The position numbers and the translations under genes are program-made. Source: Nocardia asteroides (GTDB lineage Bacteria > Actinomycetota > Actinomycetes > Mycobacteriales > Mycobacteriaceae). Taken from it: a DNA stretch of 64,000 nucleotides. This document shows, piece after piece, positions 16,430 through 25,298 of the stretch (positions are counted from its first letter, which is position 1; the number at the start of each line of letters is the position of its first letter). The stretch is taken from contig CP082844.1 of assembly GCA_019930625.1 (NCBI GenBank), positions 3,596,001 to 3,660,000 of the forward strand, written 5' to 3'. The notes below the pieces were generated by a model that was given only the letters and a program-made list of their open reading frames with translations, was not told the DNA's origin and searched no databases.

Positions 16430-19400
16430 TCGTCCTCGCTCCTCGCCGCGCGCTCTTCTTCCTGGGCAATCTGCTCGGCAATTCGCGCGCCGAGCCCGCG
16501 CAACGTCAGTCCGATCACGGCGAGCACCGATAGCTGGGTGCCGAGCACCTGCACCACGCGGGCCCCGAACTCCATGCCCATCAGCGAGTCCATGCCGAGT
16601 TCGGGCAGCGGGGTGTTCAGGTCCACCGTCTCGGCGTCGACGCCGAGCACCGCGGCGAGCTGTTCGGCGAGCAGGTAGGCCACCACCTCCCCGCGCTGTT
16701 CGACACCCAATCGCAGGATCTCCGCCCGCAGCGCACCCGCGCCCGACGCTCCGCCGCCCGCGGCCGCCACCTGCTCGGCGAAACGCGGCGTGCGGGTGGA
16801 CGGGCGGTGCGCCAGCGCCCACTGGCTCCAGTCCACGTCGAACAGCACGATCTGCGGCAGGTCCAGCCGCAGGCACTCGCCGAGCAGATCGGTGGCCACG
16901 TCCATGTCCACTGAGCGGTAACCGGTCATCTCCGCGTACCGGCTGACCGCCTCGTAGTCGGCCATGCCGCCGCCACCGCTCATGAAGCCCCAGTTCACCG
17001 TCAGTGCGGCCGCGCCACGGGCGCGGCGGGCGGCGGCGATCATGTCGAGCACCGAATTGGCCGCCGCGTAACCGAATTGGGGCGAGATGCCGACAATGCT
17101 GCTCGCCGAGGAGAACAGCACGAACATGTCCAGATCGATGCCGGCGGCGGTCACCGCGGTGTCCAGGTTGACCGCGCCCGCGACCTTGGGCCCGAAGATC
17201 TCCGCCAGCGACTCGACGGTGATCTGCGGGACCTCGAGGTTGTTCACCACACCGGCGGCGTGGAAGATGCCGCGCAACGGACGGCCGCAGGCCTGGATGC
17301 GCTCGATGAGCGCGGCGACGGCGTCGTAGTCGGCCATGTCGATGCGTTCCTCGACGACTTCCACGCCGGCGGCGGCGAATTCGGCGACCGCGGCGCGGGC
17401 CGCGTCCCCCGTGGCGCCGCTGCGCCCGGCAAGCACCAGGCGACGCGCGCCGATCCGCACCAGCCAGCGCGCGGTCGCCAGCCCGAACGCGCCGAAGCCG
17501 CCGGTGACCAAGTAGCTGGCCGCAGGGTCGATCGGCAGGCTCGGCCGCTTCGCCAGCACCGTCGGTTCCGGTTCGCGCAGGTCGAGCACGACCCGGCCGA
17601 TCTGCTTGGACCGCACCACCGTTTCGAACGCCTCGGCGGTCGAATCCAGCGTGAACGCGGTGTAGGGCAGGTAGTCGTAGGTGCCTTCGTTCAAGGCGTC
17701 CATCGCCCGGCGCGCCGCGCGCCGGACCAGTTCGGGACGCACCGCAAGGGCGCGGTCCATGTCGACGGCGAAGAACGACAGATTCCGGTCGAACGGGCGC
17801 AGGTCGATCGCCCCGCCGCCGTAGATGTCGGCTTTGCCGATCTCGACGACCCGGCCGAATTCGGCGGCCACCCGCAGGTTCTGCTGGAGGATTTCACCGG
17901 GGGAGGAGTTGTAGACCACGTCGACGCCGCGCCCGCCGGTCAGCGTGAGCACGTCGTCGACGAAGCTGATCGAGCGTGAGTTGACCACCTCGTGCGCGCC
18001 CGCCGCCGTGGCCACCGCGCGGCGCTCGTCCGAGCCCGCCGTCGCGATCACCCGCGCGCCGAGGCGCACCGCCACCTGGACCGCGGCCATGCCCATGCCG
18101 CCCGCCGCGCCGTGTATCAGCACCGTCTCACCCGGTTGCAGGTGCGCCAGTTCGCCGAAGGCGAATTCGGCGGTGAGGAAGGGCAGCACCGAGCTGGAAT
18201 GGCAGGGGTCGAGCACGGAGTCGGGGTAATTGAGGGGCATCGTGGCTCCCTCGTCGGGCCGGAGTGTGACGTGGCGGCGCAACAGATCCCTGGCGCACAC
18301 CGACATCTGGTCGCCGACGGCGACATCGGTCACCCCTGGACCGACCCGCTCGATCACGCCGAATCCGTCCATGCCCAGCTCGGTGCCGAAATACGTTCCG
18401 GCCAGCTCCTTTTCGGTGAGCACGCCGAGCGCCTTGAGCGCGTCCTTGTAGTTGAGGCCCACCGCGTCCATCCGGATCTCGACCTCACCGGGGCCGGGCG
18501 CGACCCGATCCACCGCGCGCCACGTCAGGTCCGACAACAGCCGTGAGCGCCCGATCTCCAAGCGGAACGAGGTTTCCGGGCCGGTCAGCGGTGCGGCCTC
18601 GTCCCAGACCGCCAGATGGTCGCGCAGGGACTTGCGCAGGTGCAGCGCCCAGCACGCGCCCGCCCGCAACGCGACCTCGTCGGCGCGTCCGTCGCCGAGC
18701 ACCTGCTCGATGATGTCGGCGGCGCGTGTGGCCGGTTCGGTGTCGACCAGTCGCCAGTGCACCGCGGGTTGCTCGTTGCGCAGGGTGCGCCGGGCGCCGG
18801 TGAGCGCCGCCTGCGCCGGATGCGCGAAGGCGTCGATCGGCAGGCAGAACGCCTGCTCGGTGACCACCACGGCGCGTACCTCGGCCGCCGGGGCGTCATC
18901 TTCGTCTTCGCCGACCACCAGCTCGCCGAGCGCCTTGGCGACCAGCGCGAGCCCGTAGGCATTGGGCACCGCGTCCAGCTCGGCGCCGGACACCACGACC
19001 ACGCGGCTGCGTGTCACGCCGGGCCGCTCGTGGGCGGCCCGCAGGGTCGCGAGGACGCGCCGCGCGGCGGCCTCCTCCGGTTCCAAGGTGAGGATCTCCG
19101 ACGCGGCTCGGGCGCTGGCGATTTCCTTCGCGCGCTGGGAGACGGTGCTGCCCAGGCTGATCACGAGCAGGAACTCCTCCGCGCCCACGGGTTCGTCGAC
19201 GGCCGTGGTGTCGTCGACGATGGACCACACCGGCTCGTAGAACAGGCCGTCGAGCTGGTCGTGCAGATCCGGCTCGGCCGCGAGACTGGCGAACCGCACG
19301 CCCGAAAGCGTCAATGCGACACCGCCTTCCGGTGAAGCGACGGTGATGTCGGCGCACAGCGGGTCGCCGTCCACCCGGCGCACCAGCACGACCGCCCGCT

Positions 19401-22400
19401 CCGGCAGCGGCCCGGTCCAGCGGACCCCGGCGACCGAGGACGGCACCACGACGCTCGCGCCGCGCGCGGTCTGGGCGTACAGGGCGGCGAAGCATTGCAG
19501 CGCGGCGTCCACCGCCGCCGGGTGGGCCAGATGCGGCAGGCTCGGCGCGCGACCGGCCAGTGGCGTGAGATCGAGCCGGGCCAAGACGGAGTCGGCCCCG
19601 ACTTGCGCCGCGGTGATCAACCGGAAACTCGGGCCGTAGGCCAGGCCGTGCGCGGCGAGGCCGTCGTACAGCGTCGCCGCCGCCACGTCCACCGCGTCCG
19701 CCGCCGGGGTCAGGTCGATCGTGCGCGCGTCGACGTCGGCCTCGATCAGCCTGCCGTGCGCGTTGACCGTCCAGGTGGTCGCCGTCGCGGCGCGCGAGCG
19801 CAGCGTGAACCGGTGGGTGGTCTCCTCGACGGTGAGGCGCAGTACCGGCACGTCGTGCTGCCCGATCACCAGCGGCGCGACGAACTGCACCGACTCCAGC
19901 CCGAACGTGGTGCGGCCGGTGCGCACCGCGACGGCGCTGAGCGCGGCGTCCAGGTAGGCCGCGCCCGGCAGCACGACCGACCCGTCCACGACGTGATCCG
20001 GCAGCCACGGCAAGGCGGCCACGGACAGCTCGACCTCCCACTCCGGCGCGGACGCCGCCGTGCGCTGACCGAGCATGACGTACCCGTCGACGGCGCCGAC
20101 GCGGTCCGCCTCGATCGCGGGGTCCTCGGTCCACAGCGTGCGGCGCTGCCACGGGTAACGCGGCAGATCCACGTGCGCGACAGGCGTTCGGGGGGCGCCG
20201 GGCGCGCGTGTGGTGTCCAGCCCGCCCACCTGGTACAGCTCGCCCACCGCGCGCAGCAGGTTGTCGCGATCGTCGGCGTCGCGCGACAGCGTGCTGATCG
20301 CCGCGCCGTCGAGGCCGCGGCGCACGAACGCCTCCTTGATGTTGCCGCTGAGCACCGGGTGTGGTCCCACCTCCAGGAACACCCGGTGGCCCGCGTCGAG
20401 CAGGCTGTCAACGGCCGCGCCGAAGCGCACCGGCTCGCGCACGTTTCGGCACCAGTACTCGGCGTCCCAGTCCGGGCCGGACAGTTCGCCGCCGGTGACG
20501 GTGGACCAGATCGGCACGCGCGCGGGCTGCGGCGTGAGGCCGGCCAGCGCCGTGGTGAGGTCGCCGAGGATCGGGTCCATCAGGTGACTGTGGTAGGGCA
20601 CCTCGACACGCAACGCCTTGGCGAAGACGCCTTCGTCGGTGAGTTCGGCCCTGATGCGGTCCAACTCGGTCGAATCACCCGACAGCGTCGCCGCGGAGTG
20701 GCTGTTGACCGCCGCGACGCAGACGCCCTCGACGCCCGCGAGACGCTCGTTCAGCTGCTCCTCCGAGAGCCCGACGGCGAGCATGCCGCCGGTGCCCGCG
20801 GTGGTGGCCTGCAACCGGGCGCGGTGACAACTGACCAGCAGGGCGTCGCGCAGTGACAGCGAGCCGGAGGCGTAGGCCGAGGCCACTTCCCCGACGCTGT
20901 GGCCGACCACCGCGGCGGGGTGGATGCCGGCTTCGGCGAGTTCGGCCAGGAGCGCGGCCTGGACCAGGAAGTTCGCCGGCTGCGCGTACTCGGTCCTGGT
21001 GATCCGCGACTCCTGCTCCGGGCGCAGCAGTTCCTCGACGATCGACCATCCCGCGATCTCGCGGAAGATCTCGTCGATCGACCGCGCGGCGGCGGCGAAG
21101 TGCCCGTCGGCCTCGAGCAGGCCGCGGGCCATGCCCCACCACTGCGGGCCCATGCCGCTGAACACGAATACCGGCCGGGTCGACCCGTCGGTGAGCGCGC
21201 GGACGGGTGTCTTGCCCGCTCCCACGGCGAAATCGGCCAGCTGCGCACGCAGGTCACCGGTATCCCGGTAGGCGAACGCGGCGCGGATCGGATGATGCGC
21301 GCGCTGGACCCACGCGGCCTCGGTCACCACGTCCACGGGGGCGGTCTCGGTGAGGTCGTGCAGATGTGTGGCCATCGTGCGCAGCGCGGTCTCGTTGCGG
21401 GCCGACAGCGGCAGCACGGTGATCGGTGTGCGCGCGGCCTGCGCGGGCGTCGCGGGGACCTCGGGCGCGCGGGTGAGGATCGCATGGGCGTTGGTGCCGC
21501 CGTAGCCGAAGCTGTTGACCGCCACCGCGGCCCGGCCGTCGCCGTTCGGCAGCGGTTCGGTCTCCAGCGGAATGCGTACGCGCAGTTCGTCGAACCGGAT
21601 CTCCGGGTTCGGGTTGTCCAGCCGCAGTTGCGGGGCGATGACGCCGTGGTGCAGGGTCAGCGCGGCCTTGATGACGCCCGCGACGCCCGCGGCGGCCTCG
21701 GTGTGCCCGATGTTGTTCTTCACCGAGCCGACCGGCAGTGGCTCGTCGCGGCCCTCGACCGCGCCGTACACCGCGCCCAGGGCGGCCAATTCGAGCGGGT
21801 CGCCGACCGGCGTGCCGGTGCCGTGCGCCTCCACGAAGCGGATGTCGCGGGCGTCGACGCCCGCCAGCCGGTGCACCCGCCGGGCCAGGGCCTCCTGCGC
21901 GACCGGGTTGGGCACCGGGATGGCCAGCGTGCGGCCGTCCTGGTTGACGCCGCTGCCGCGCACCACCGCGTAGATCCGGTCGCGGTCGCGCACCGCCGCG
22001 TCCAGCGTCTTCAGCACCACGGCGCCCGCGCCCTCGCCGCGCCCGTAGCCGTCGGCGGCCGCGTCGAAGGACTTGCACCGGCCGTCCACCGCGAGGAAGC
22101 GCCCTTTGCACATGGAGATGAACGCCTCGGGCCGCAACATCGCGTTGGCGCCCCCGACGATCGCCGTCTCGCACTCGCCCGCTTCCAGCGCGAGCATCGC
22201 TTGGTGCAGGGCGACCAGGGAGGACGAGCAGGCGGTGTCGATGGTCATCGTGGGCCCGAGCAGGTCCAGCAGGAACGCGATGCGGGCCGACAGCAGCGTG
22301 TGCGAGGAGCTGGTCGGGCTGTGACTGTTGATGGAGGCCCGGGAGATCGAGCCGCTGCGCACCAGCGCGTTGTCGTTCATGAAGCCGCCGACGAACACGC

Positions 22401-22752
22401 CGACCTCACGACCGCTGACCCGGCCCGCCATCCCCGCGTCGTCCAGCGCCTCCCAGGCGACCTCGAGCAGCAGCCGCTGCTGGGGGTCCATGATCGACGC
22501 CTCGCGCTGGGAGATGCCGAAGAACTCGGCGTCGAACTCCCACAGCGACTGGGTCAGGAAGCCTCCGTGCCTGGTGTACATCCGGCCCGGCGCGTCGGGG
22601 TCGGGGTCGTAGAACTTCGCGAGATTCCAGCGGTCCGCCGGTACTTCCACGATCCCGTCGCCCTTGTGCACGACGAGATCCCAGAAAGAGTCCGGCCCGT
22701 CGATGCCGCCCGGAAAACGGCAGCCGATACCGACAATTGCTACATTGGGCAT
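16426..22752 (-). CDS. Type I highly reducing polyketide synthase, KS-AT-DH-ER-KR-ACP, no thioesterase
   Basis: A single-module PKS of 2108 residues. KS about 1-430 (C175 in DTACSSS, H310 in EAHGTGT, H350 in KNNIGHTEAA); AT about 525-820 (S619 in GHSVGE, YHSH at 720-723 at the specificity position, neither the usual malonyl HAFH nor methylmalonyl YASH); DH about 885-1165 (H920, D1082); ER about 1405-1725 (NADPH motif HGAAGGMG at 1547-1554); KR about 1745-1920 (Y1895); ACP about 2025-2100 (S2056 in GMDSL). All reductive sites look intact, so each cycle can give a saturated unit, probably iteratively. ATG 22752 (AGGGG 7 nt upstream) is chosen because the KS begins at residue 4; the frame stays open to 22980. 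No release domain is present. It is the first gene of the seven-gene operon. Confidence 0.92.
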   Translation of the reverse strand: MPNVAIVGIGCRFPGGIDGPDSFWDLVVHKGDGIVEVPADRWNLAKFYDPDPDAPGRMYTRHGGFLTQSLWEFDAEFFGISQREASIMDPQQRLLLEVAWEALDDAGMAGRVSGREVGVFVGGFMNDNALVRSGSISRASINSHSPTSSSHTLLSARIAFLLDLLGPTMTIDTACSSSLVALHQAMLALEAGECETAIVGGANAMLRPEAFISMCKGRFLAVDGRCKSFDAAADGYGRGEGAGAVVLKTLDAAVRDRDRIYAVVRGSGVNQDGRTLAIPVPNPVAQEALARRVHRLAGVDARDIRFVEAHGTGTPVGDPLELAALGAVYGAVEGRDEPLPVGSVKNNIGHTEAAAGVAGVIKAALTLHHGVIAPQLRLDNPNPEIRFDELRVRIPLETEPLPNGDGRAAVAVNSFGYGGTNAHAILTRAPEVPATPAQAARTPITVLPLSARNETALRTMATHLHDLTETAPVDVVTEAAWVQRAHHPIRAAFAYRDTGDLRAQLADFAVGAGKTPVRALTDGSTRPVFVFSGMGPQWWGMARGLLEADGHFAAAARSIDEIFREIAGWSIVEELLRPEQESRITRTEYAQPANFLVQAALLAELAEAGIHPAAVVGHSVGEVASAYASGSLSLRDALLVSCHRARLQATTAGTGGMLAVGLSEEQLNERLAGVEGVCVAAVNSHSAATLSGDSTELDRIRAELTDEGVFAKALRVEVPYHSHLMDPILGDLTTALAGLTPQPARVPIWSTVTGGELSGPDWDAEYWCRNVREPVRFGAAVDSLLDAGHRVFLEVGPHPVLSGNIKEAFVRRGLDGAAISTLSRDADDRDNLLRAVGELYQVGGLDTTRAPGAPRTPVAHVDLPRYPWQRRTLWTEDPAIEADRVGAVDGYVMLGQRTAASAPEWEVELSVAALPWLPDHVVDGSVVLPGAAYLDAALSAVAVRTGRTTFGLESVQFVAPLVIGQHDVPVLRLTVEETTHRFTLRSRAATATTWTVNAHGRLIEADVDARTIDLTPAADAVDVAAATLYDGLAAHGLAYGPSFRLITAAQVGADSVLARLDLTPLAGRAPSLPHLAHPAAVDAALQCFAALYAQTARGASVVVPSSVAGVRWTGPLPERAVVLVRRVDGDPLCADITVASPEGGVALTLSGVRFASLAAEPDLHDQLDGLFYEPVWSIVDDTTAVDEPVGAEEFLLVISLGSTVSQRAKEIASARAASEILTLEPEEAAARRVLATLRAAHERPGVTRSRVVVVSGAELDAVPNAYGLALVAKALGELVVGEDEDDAPAAEVRAVVVTEQAFCLPIDAFAHPAQAALTGARRTLRNEQPAVHWRLVDTEPATRAADIIEQVLGDGRADEVALRAGACWALHLRKSLRDHLAVWDEAAPLTGPETSFRLEIGRSRLLSDLTWRAVDRVAPGPGEVEIRMDAVGLNYKDALKALGVLTEKELAGTYFGTELGMDGFGVIERVGPGVTDVAVGDQMSVCARDLLRRHVTLRPDEGATMPLNYPDSVLDPCHSSSVLPFLTAEFAFGELAHLQPGETVLIHGAAGGMGMAAVQVAVRLGARVIATAGSDERRAVATAAGAHEVVNSRSISFVDDVLTLTGGRGVDVVYNSSPGEILQQNLRVAAEFGRVVEIGKADIYGGGAIDLRPFDRNLSFFAVDMDRALAVRPELVRRAARRAMDALNEGTYDYLPYTAFTLDSTAEAFETVVRSKQIGRVVLDLREPEPTVLAKRPSLPIDPAASYLVTGGFGAFGLATARWLVRIGARRLVLAGRSGATGDAARAAVAEFAAAGVEVVEERIDMADYDAVAALIERIQACGRPLRGIFHAAGVVNNLEVPQITVESLAEIFGPKVAGAVNLDTAVTAAGIDLDMFVLFSSASSIVGISPQFGYAAANSVLDMIAAARRARGAAALTVNWGFMSGGGGMADYEAVSRYAEMTGYRSVDMDVATDLLGECLRLDLPQIVLFDVDWSQWALAHRPSTRTPRFAEQVAAAGGGASGAGALRAEILRLGVEQRGEVVAYLLAEQLAAVLGVDAETVDLNTPLPELGMDSLMGMEFGARVVQVLGTQLSVLAVIGLTLRGLGARIAEQIAQEEERAARSEDE

Positions 22753-23195
22753 GCAAAAACCCCTGATGCTCGGGCATTCGAAAGCGCCGCCGGTCGGGCG
22801 TCGGCGTCGACGAATCAGCGTGGAGACGACCGGATTCGCGACGCCGGGTAAACCTGTTCGGCCATGAGCGTCGCCCGGAGGTGAAGTGGTTCCGCGGTAG
22901 GAGGTCAGTGTCCACCCATGGTAGGAGGCCCGATTCGCGAAGGTCAATACGGAATCGAGCCGTCGGTAATCGAAAAGCATTGTCCGACAGGTAAAGAGAA
23001 CTCCATCATCAATGCAGGTAGAAGCGGGTATGACAGTATTATTCCGCTGTTATTACACGGTTATTGGCCAATTAAATAGGATGGATTACATTGTTATTCC
23101 GTCGTTTTCGAGAACATTCAGCGCCCGAAGCTGTTGAGTAGCGGCTCGATTCGTGCCTACGATGACGCGTCGAATGCGCACCGAGGTGAAAGGTG
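22753..23195. promoter_or_regulatory. Divergent promoter region of the PKS operon, AT-rich
   Basis: This 443-bp region between the PKS and the SnoaL-like gene has no gene. Its middle part (about 22980-23130) is much richer in A/T than the rest of the window, as expected for a regulated or nucleoid-protein-bound promoter. It must hold the start signals for both directions. The ordered repeat array inside it is listed separately. Confidence 0.6.
23039..23098. repeat. TTATT direct repeats at 11-bp spacing (SARP-like operator layout)
   Basis: TTATT begins at 23039, 23050 and 23061, a degenerate TTAAA follows at 23072, and another TTATTCC at 23094 keeps the same 11-bp register (two steps on). Direct repeats at 11-bp spacing upstream of biosynthetic genes are the known layout of SARP-type activator sites. 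The repeat unit here differs from typical SARP heptamers and no SARP gene is in the window, so the binding protein is unknown. The array is about 100 bp upstream of the SnoaL-like start and about 290 bp upstream of the PKS start. Confidence 0.5.
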
Positions 23196-23750
23196 ATGGG
23201 CGTGAATCCGTACAACACCGGGCAGTTCCGTATCGAAGCGGAGGCCGAGCCCATCGAAAGCCTCGCCTGGCTGATCGAGTTCACCGAGCAATACATCGCG
23301 GGGTGGAACAGTGGGGACGGCGCGGCGGTCGCGAAATGCGTCACCGAGGACACGATCTGGCACGACCCATCGCTGGACGCGCCCGCGTACGGGCGGGCGG
23401 GCGTGGAGAAGTTCGTCGCCGACACGGTGCGCTCGTTCCCGGACGTGGCCTACACCAACCCGTTTCCGCCGGTGCTGGCCGCCGACGACCGGATCGCGCT
23501 GGTGCCGTGGCGGATGACCGGCACCCATCTGGGCCCGATCGACCCGCCAGGCTTCGGCCCGACCGGCAAGCGCATCGACCTGCTGGTCATCGACGTCTGG
23601 CAGTTCCGCTCCGGGCTGATCTGGCGCAGCCAGGCCACCTGGGACCTGACGGAGATGCTGCTGCAGTTGGTTCTGATGCCGCCGCGCGGAAGCGCCGCGG
23701 AGCGCGCGATGGCACGCGCCCAGCGGCTGAGGTCCCGGCTGCCGTTCTGA
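23196..23750 (+). CDS. SnoaL-like / NTF2-fold protein
   Basis: A 184-residue protein of the SnoaL-like (NTF2/ketosteroid isomerase) fold. It has FTEQYIAGWNSGDGAAVAKCVTED, an HDP motif after it, and an IDVWQFRSGLIWRSQATWDL strand set. Family members include polyketide cyclases, isomerases and dehydratases. It is divergent from the PKS operon and shares its AT-rich promoter region, which suggests a role with that pathway, but nothing fixes its reaction. ATG 23196 is chosen with GAGG at 23183-23186; a GTG directly before it is possible. Confidence 0.7.
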   Translation: MGVNPYNTGQFRIEAEAEPIESLAWLIEFTEQYIAGWNSGDGAAVAKCVTEDTIWHDPSLDAPAYGRAGVEKFVADTVRSFPDVAYTNPFPPVLAADDRIALVPWRMTGTHLGPIDPPGFGPTGKRIDLLVIDVWQFRSGLIWRSQATWDLTEMLLQLVLMPPRGSAAERAMARAQRLRSRLPF

Positions 23751-23774
23751 CCGGCATTCGCCCCGTGCCGGCGT

Positions 23775-24503
23775 TCAGTCGCCGGACTGGGCGGCGAAGC
23801 GCTCCACCGCGAGCAGAACCGACGCGCCGACGGTTTCCAGCTCGGCGCCCATGCCGACGAGAAGATTCACGATCGCAGGCACCAGAACCTCGAGCAGGCC
23901 GTCGTCGCCCAGGTGCCCGGCCATCTCCAACTGGACGAAGCCGAACAGGCCCATCCACAGTTGCGCCGCGGCGGAGCGGACGTCCGCGGTGTTGATCAAC
24001 CCGGCGTCCTGAGCGCGCTGCACCGCGCCGACCACGTGGTCGAAGGTCTCCGTGTAGTGCTCGAACTCCGAATCGTGCCCGGCCACGAGCACATTGCCGC
24101 GGTTGATCTTCATATCGATACGCGTCCCGGTGCCGAACATCAGCCCGAACAGCTCCGGCCTGCGCTGGGCCTCGTCCCGGAATACGAGGCCGAGTACGAG
24201 CAGATCGGTGATCGGCTCCTCGCTCACCCCCGCCGCGGTCATGCGCGCGGCCAACCGCGCGAAGCCGGCGGAACCGGCCGCGCGGATCAGGCCGGGCATC
24301 CCGCCGAAGTTGGAGTACACCGCCATCGTGGAGACCCCGCACATTCGCGACACGCGGCGGACGGTGAGCGCGTGCAGACCCTCGGTCGACACCACCTCGA
24401 CTGTCGCGTCGATCAGGCGATCGCGCAGGGCGGTGTTCATCGCGTCCGTTCCGGCGGCTGGGCGCACGGCTAGTTCAGTTGTTCCGGCAGTCTGCTTGCT
24501 CAT
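23775..24503 (-). CDS. TetR-family transcriptional regulator
   Basis: A protein of 242 residues from ATG 24503 (MSKQTAG); an upstream ATG at 24530 is in frame. The helix-turn-helix spans LTVRRVSRMCGVSTMAVYSNFGG. The C-terminal part is of the WHG-like ligand-binding kind. It is convergent with the SnoaL-like gene (24 bp between stops) and about 1 kb from the PKS start, so it is a candidate regulator of that cluster. The 15-bp palindrome at 24883-24897, about 380 bp upstream of this gene, could be its operator. Confidence 0.78.
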   Translation of the reverse strand: MSKQTAGTTELAVRPAAGTDAMNTALRDRLIDATVEVVSTEGLHALTVRRVSRMCGVSTMAVYSNFGGMPGLIRAAGSAGFARLAARMTAAGVSEEPITDLLVLGLVFRDEAQRRPELFGLMFGTGTRIDMKINRGNVLVAGHDSEFEHYTETFDHVVGAVQRAQDAGLINTADVRSAAAQLWMGLFGFVQLEMAGHLGDDGLLEVLVPAIVNLLVGMGAELETVGASVLLAVERFAAQSGD

Positions 24504-25298
24504 CGTTTCCGTTTCCCCAAATACGGTCAAGCCGTGACGCGTAGGTCTGCTGGTGCGCTGTCCTCGGGAAGGCGGTACCGCGGCTCGGCCGAGGACGCCT
24601 TGGTCGTGGTCACCGCGAAGACGGCCGGTAGCGGCGCGGACGCTCGTGGCCGGATCGCTCGGCCCGGCCTTCGCGGTACCGGGGAAAGGGCGTGGGTTTC
24701 GATCGATGCACCGTCGATTCGCTCGGACAGGGAAGCTGATCGTGGTTCATCGCGCACAGATTTCTCCGTTCTTGCCGCACGAACGGGCGGACAGAGCATG
24801 AGGTGGGACCGCGTTCGCGGGCTACGAAGAGCAGGTGCACCCGCCGAGAGGTGCGTGTCGGAGGTGAGTGTCGTCACTGAAACTCTATGTGATAGAGGGT
24901 AACACCCACGCTGGATCAGCCGAATGTTTTGCGGCATTCCGGAATTCGCCGGGACACGCGCTATTGTGCTGATCGACGAGCGAAGCCGCTTAGTTCTGGA
25001 TTCGGTGACAATTGGTCTGCGAATCCGTCCTGTGATCGGCATATGTTGTCGCAAATGGGACAAGTGGGACCTGCGCTCGGTGCAGTAAAGAGTGGATCGC
25101 GTATTTGTCAAGATCGACCTCGAACGTGCTGATGCGGGACAAGTGACTCGCCGATCCGGAGCAGGGCCGGGACGGGCGAAGCCGCCGAGGGGATGCCGCG
25201 TCGCGGTCATCAGCTGCCGCCGGGTCTGGAGAGCGCGGTCACAAACATCCGGCAACGGTATCGTCAAGCGGGACAGATAGTGGGCGGGAGGTCGGTCG
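24504..25298. other. Gene-free region with a 15-bp palindrome and a 10-bp direct repeat
   Basis: About 795 bp without a convincing gene. The open frames here are Arg/Ser-rich, lack ribosome sites and have no family features. CTCTAT-GTG-ATAGAG at 24883-24897 is a perfect inverted repeat and a good TetR-type operator candidate. GGGACAAGTG occurs at 25057-25066 and again at 25136-25145. The region ends at a decayed gene, so some of it may be degraded sequence. Confidence 0.5.

Noticed and set aside
9496..22752. Calling this an enediyne gene cluster
   Set aside because: UnbL-, UnbV- and UnbU-type genes are present, but the PKS has DH-ER-KR-ACP order with ER and no PPTase domain, and there is no enediyne thioesterase.
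24534..24902. Plus-strand ORF of 122 codons in the gene-free region
   Set aside because: Arg/Ser/Gly-rich composition, no ribosome site and no domain; typical chance ORF in high-GC DNA.
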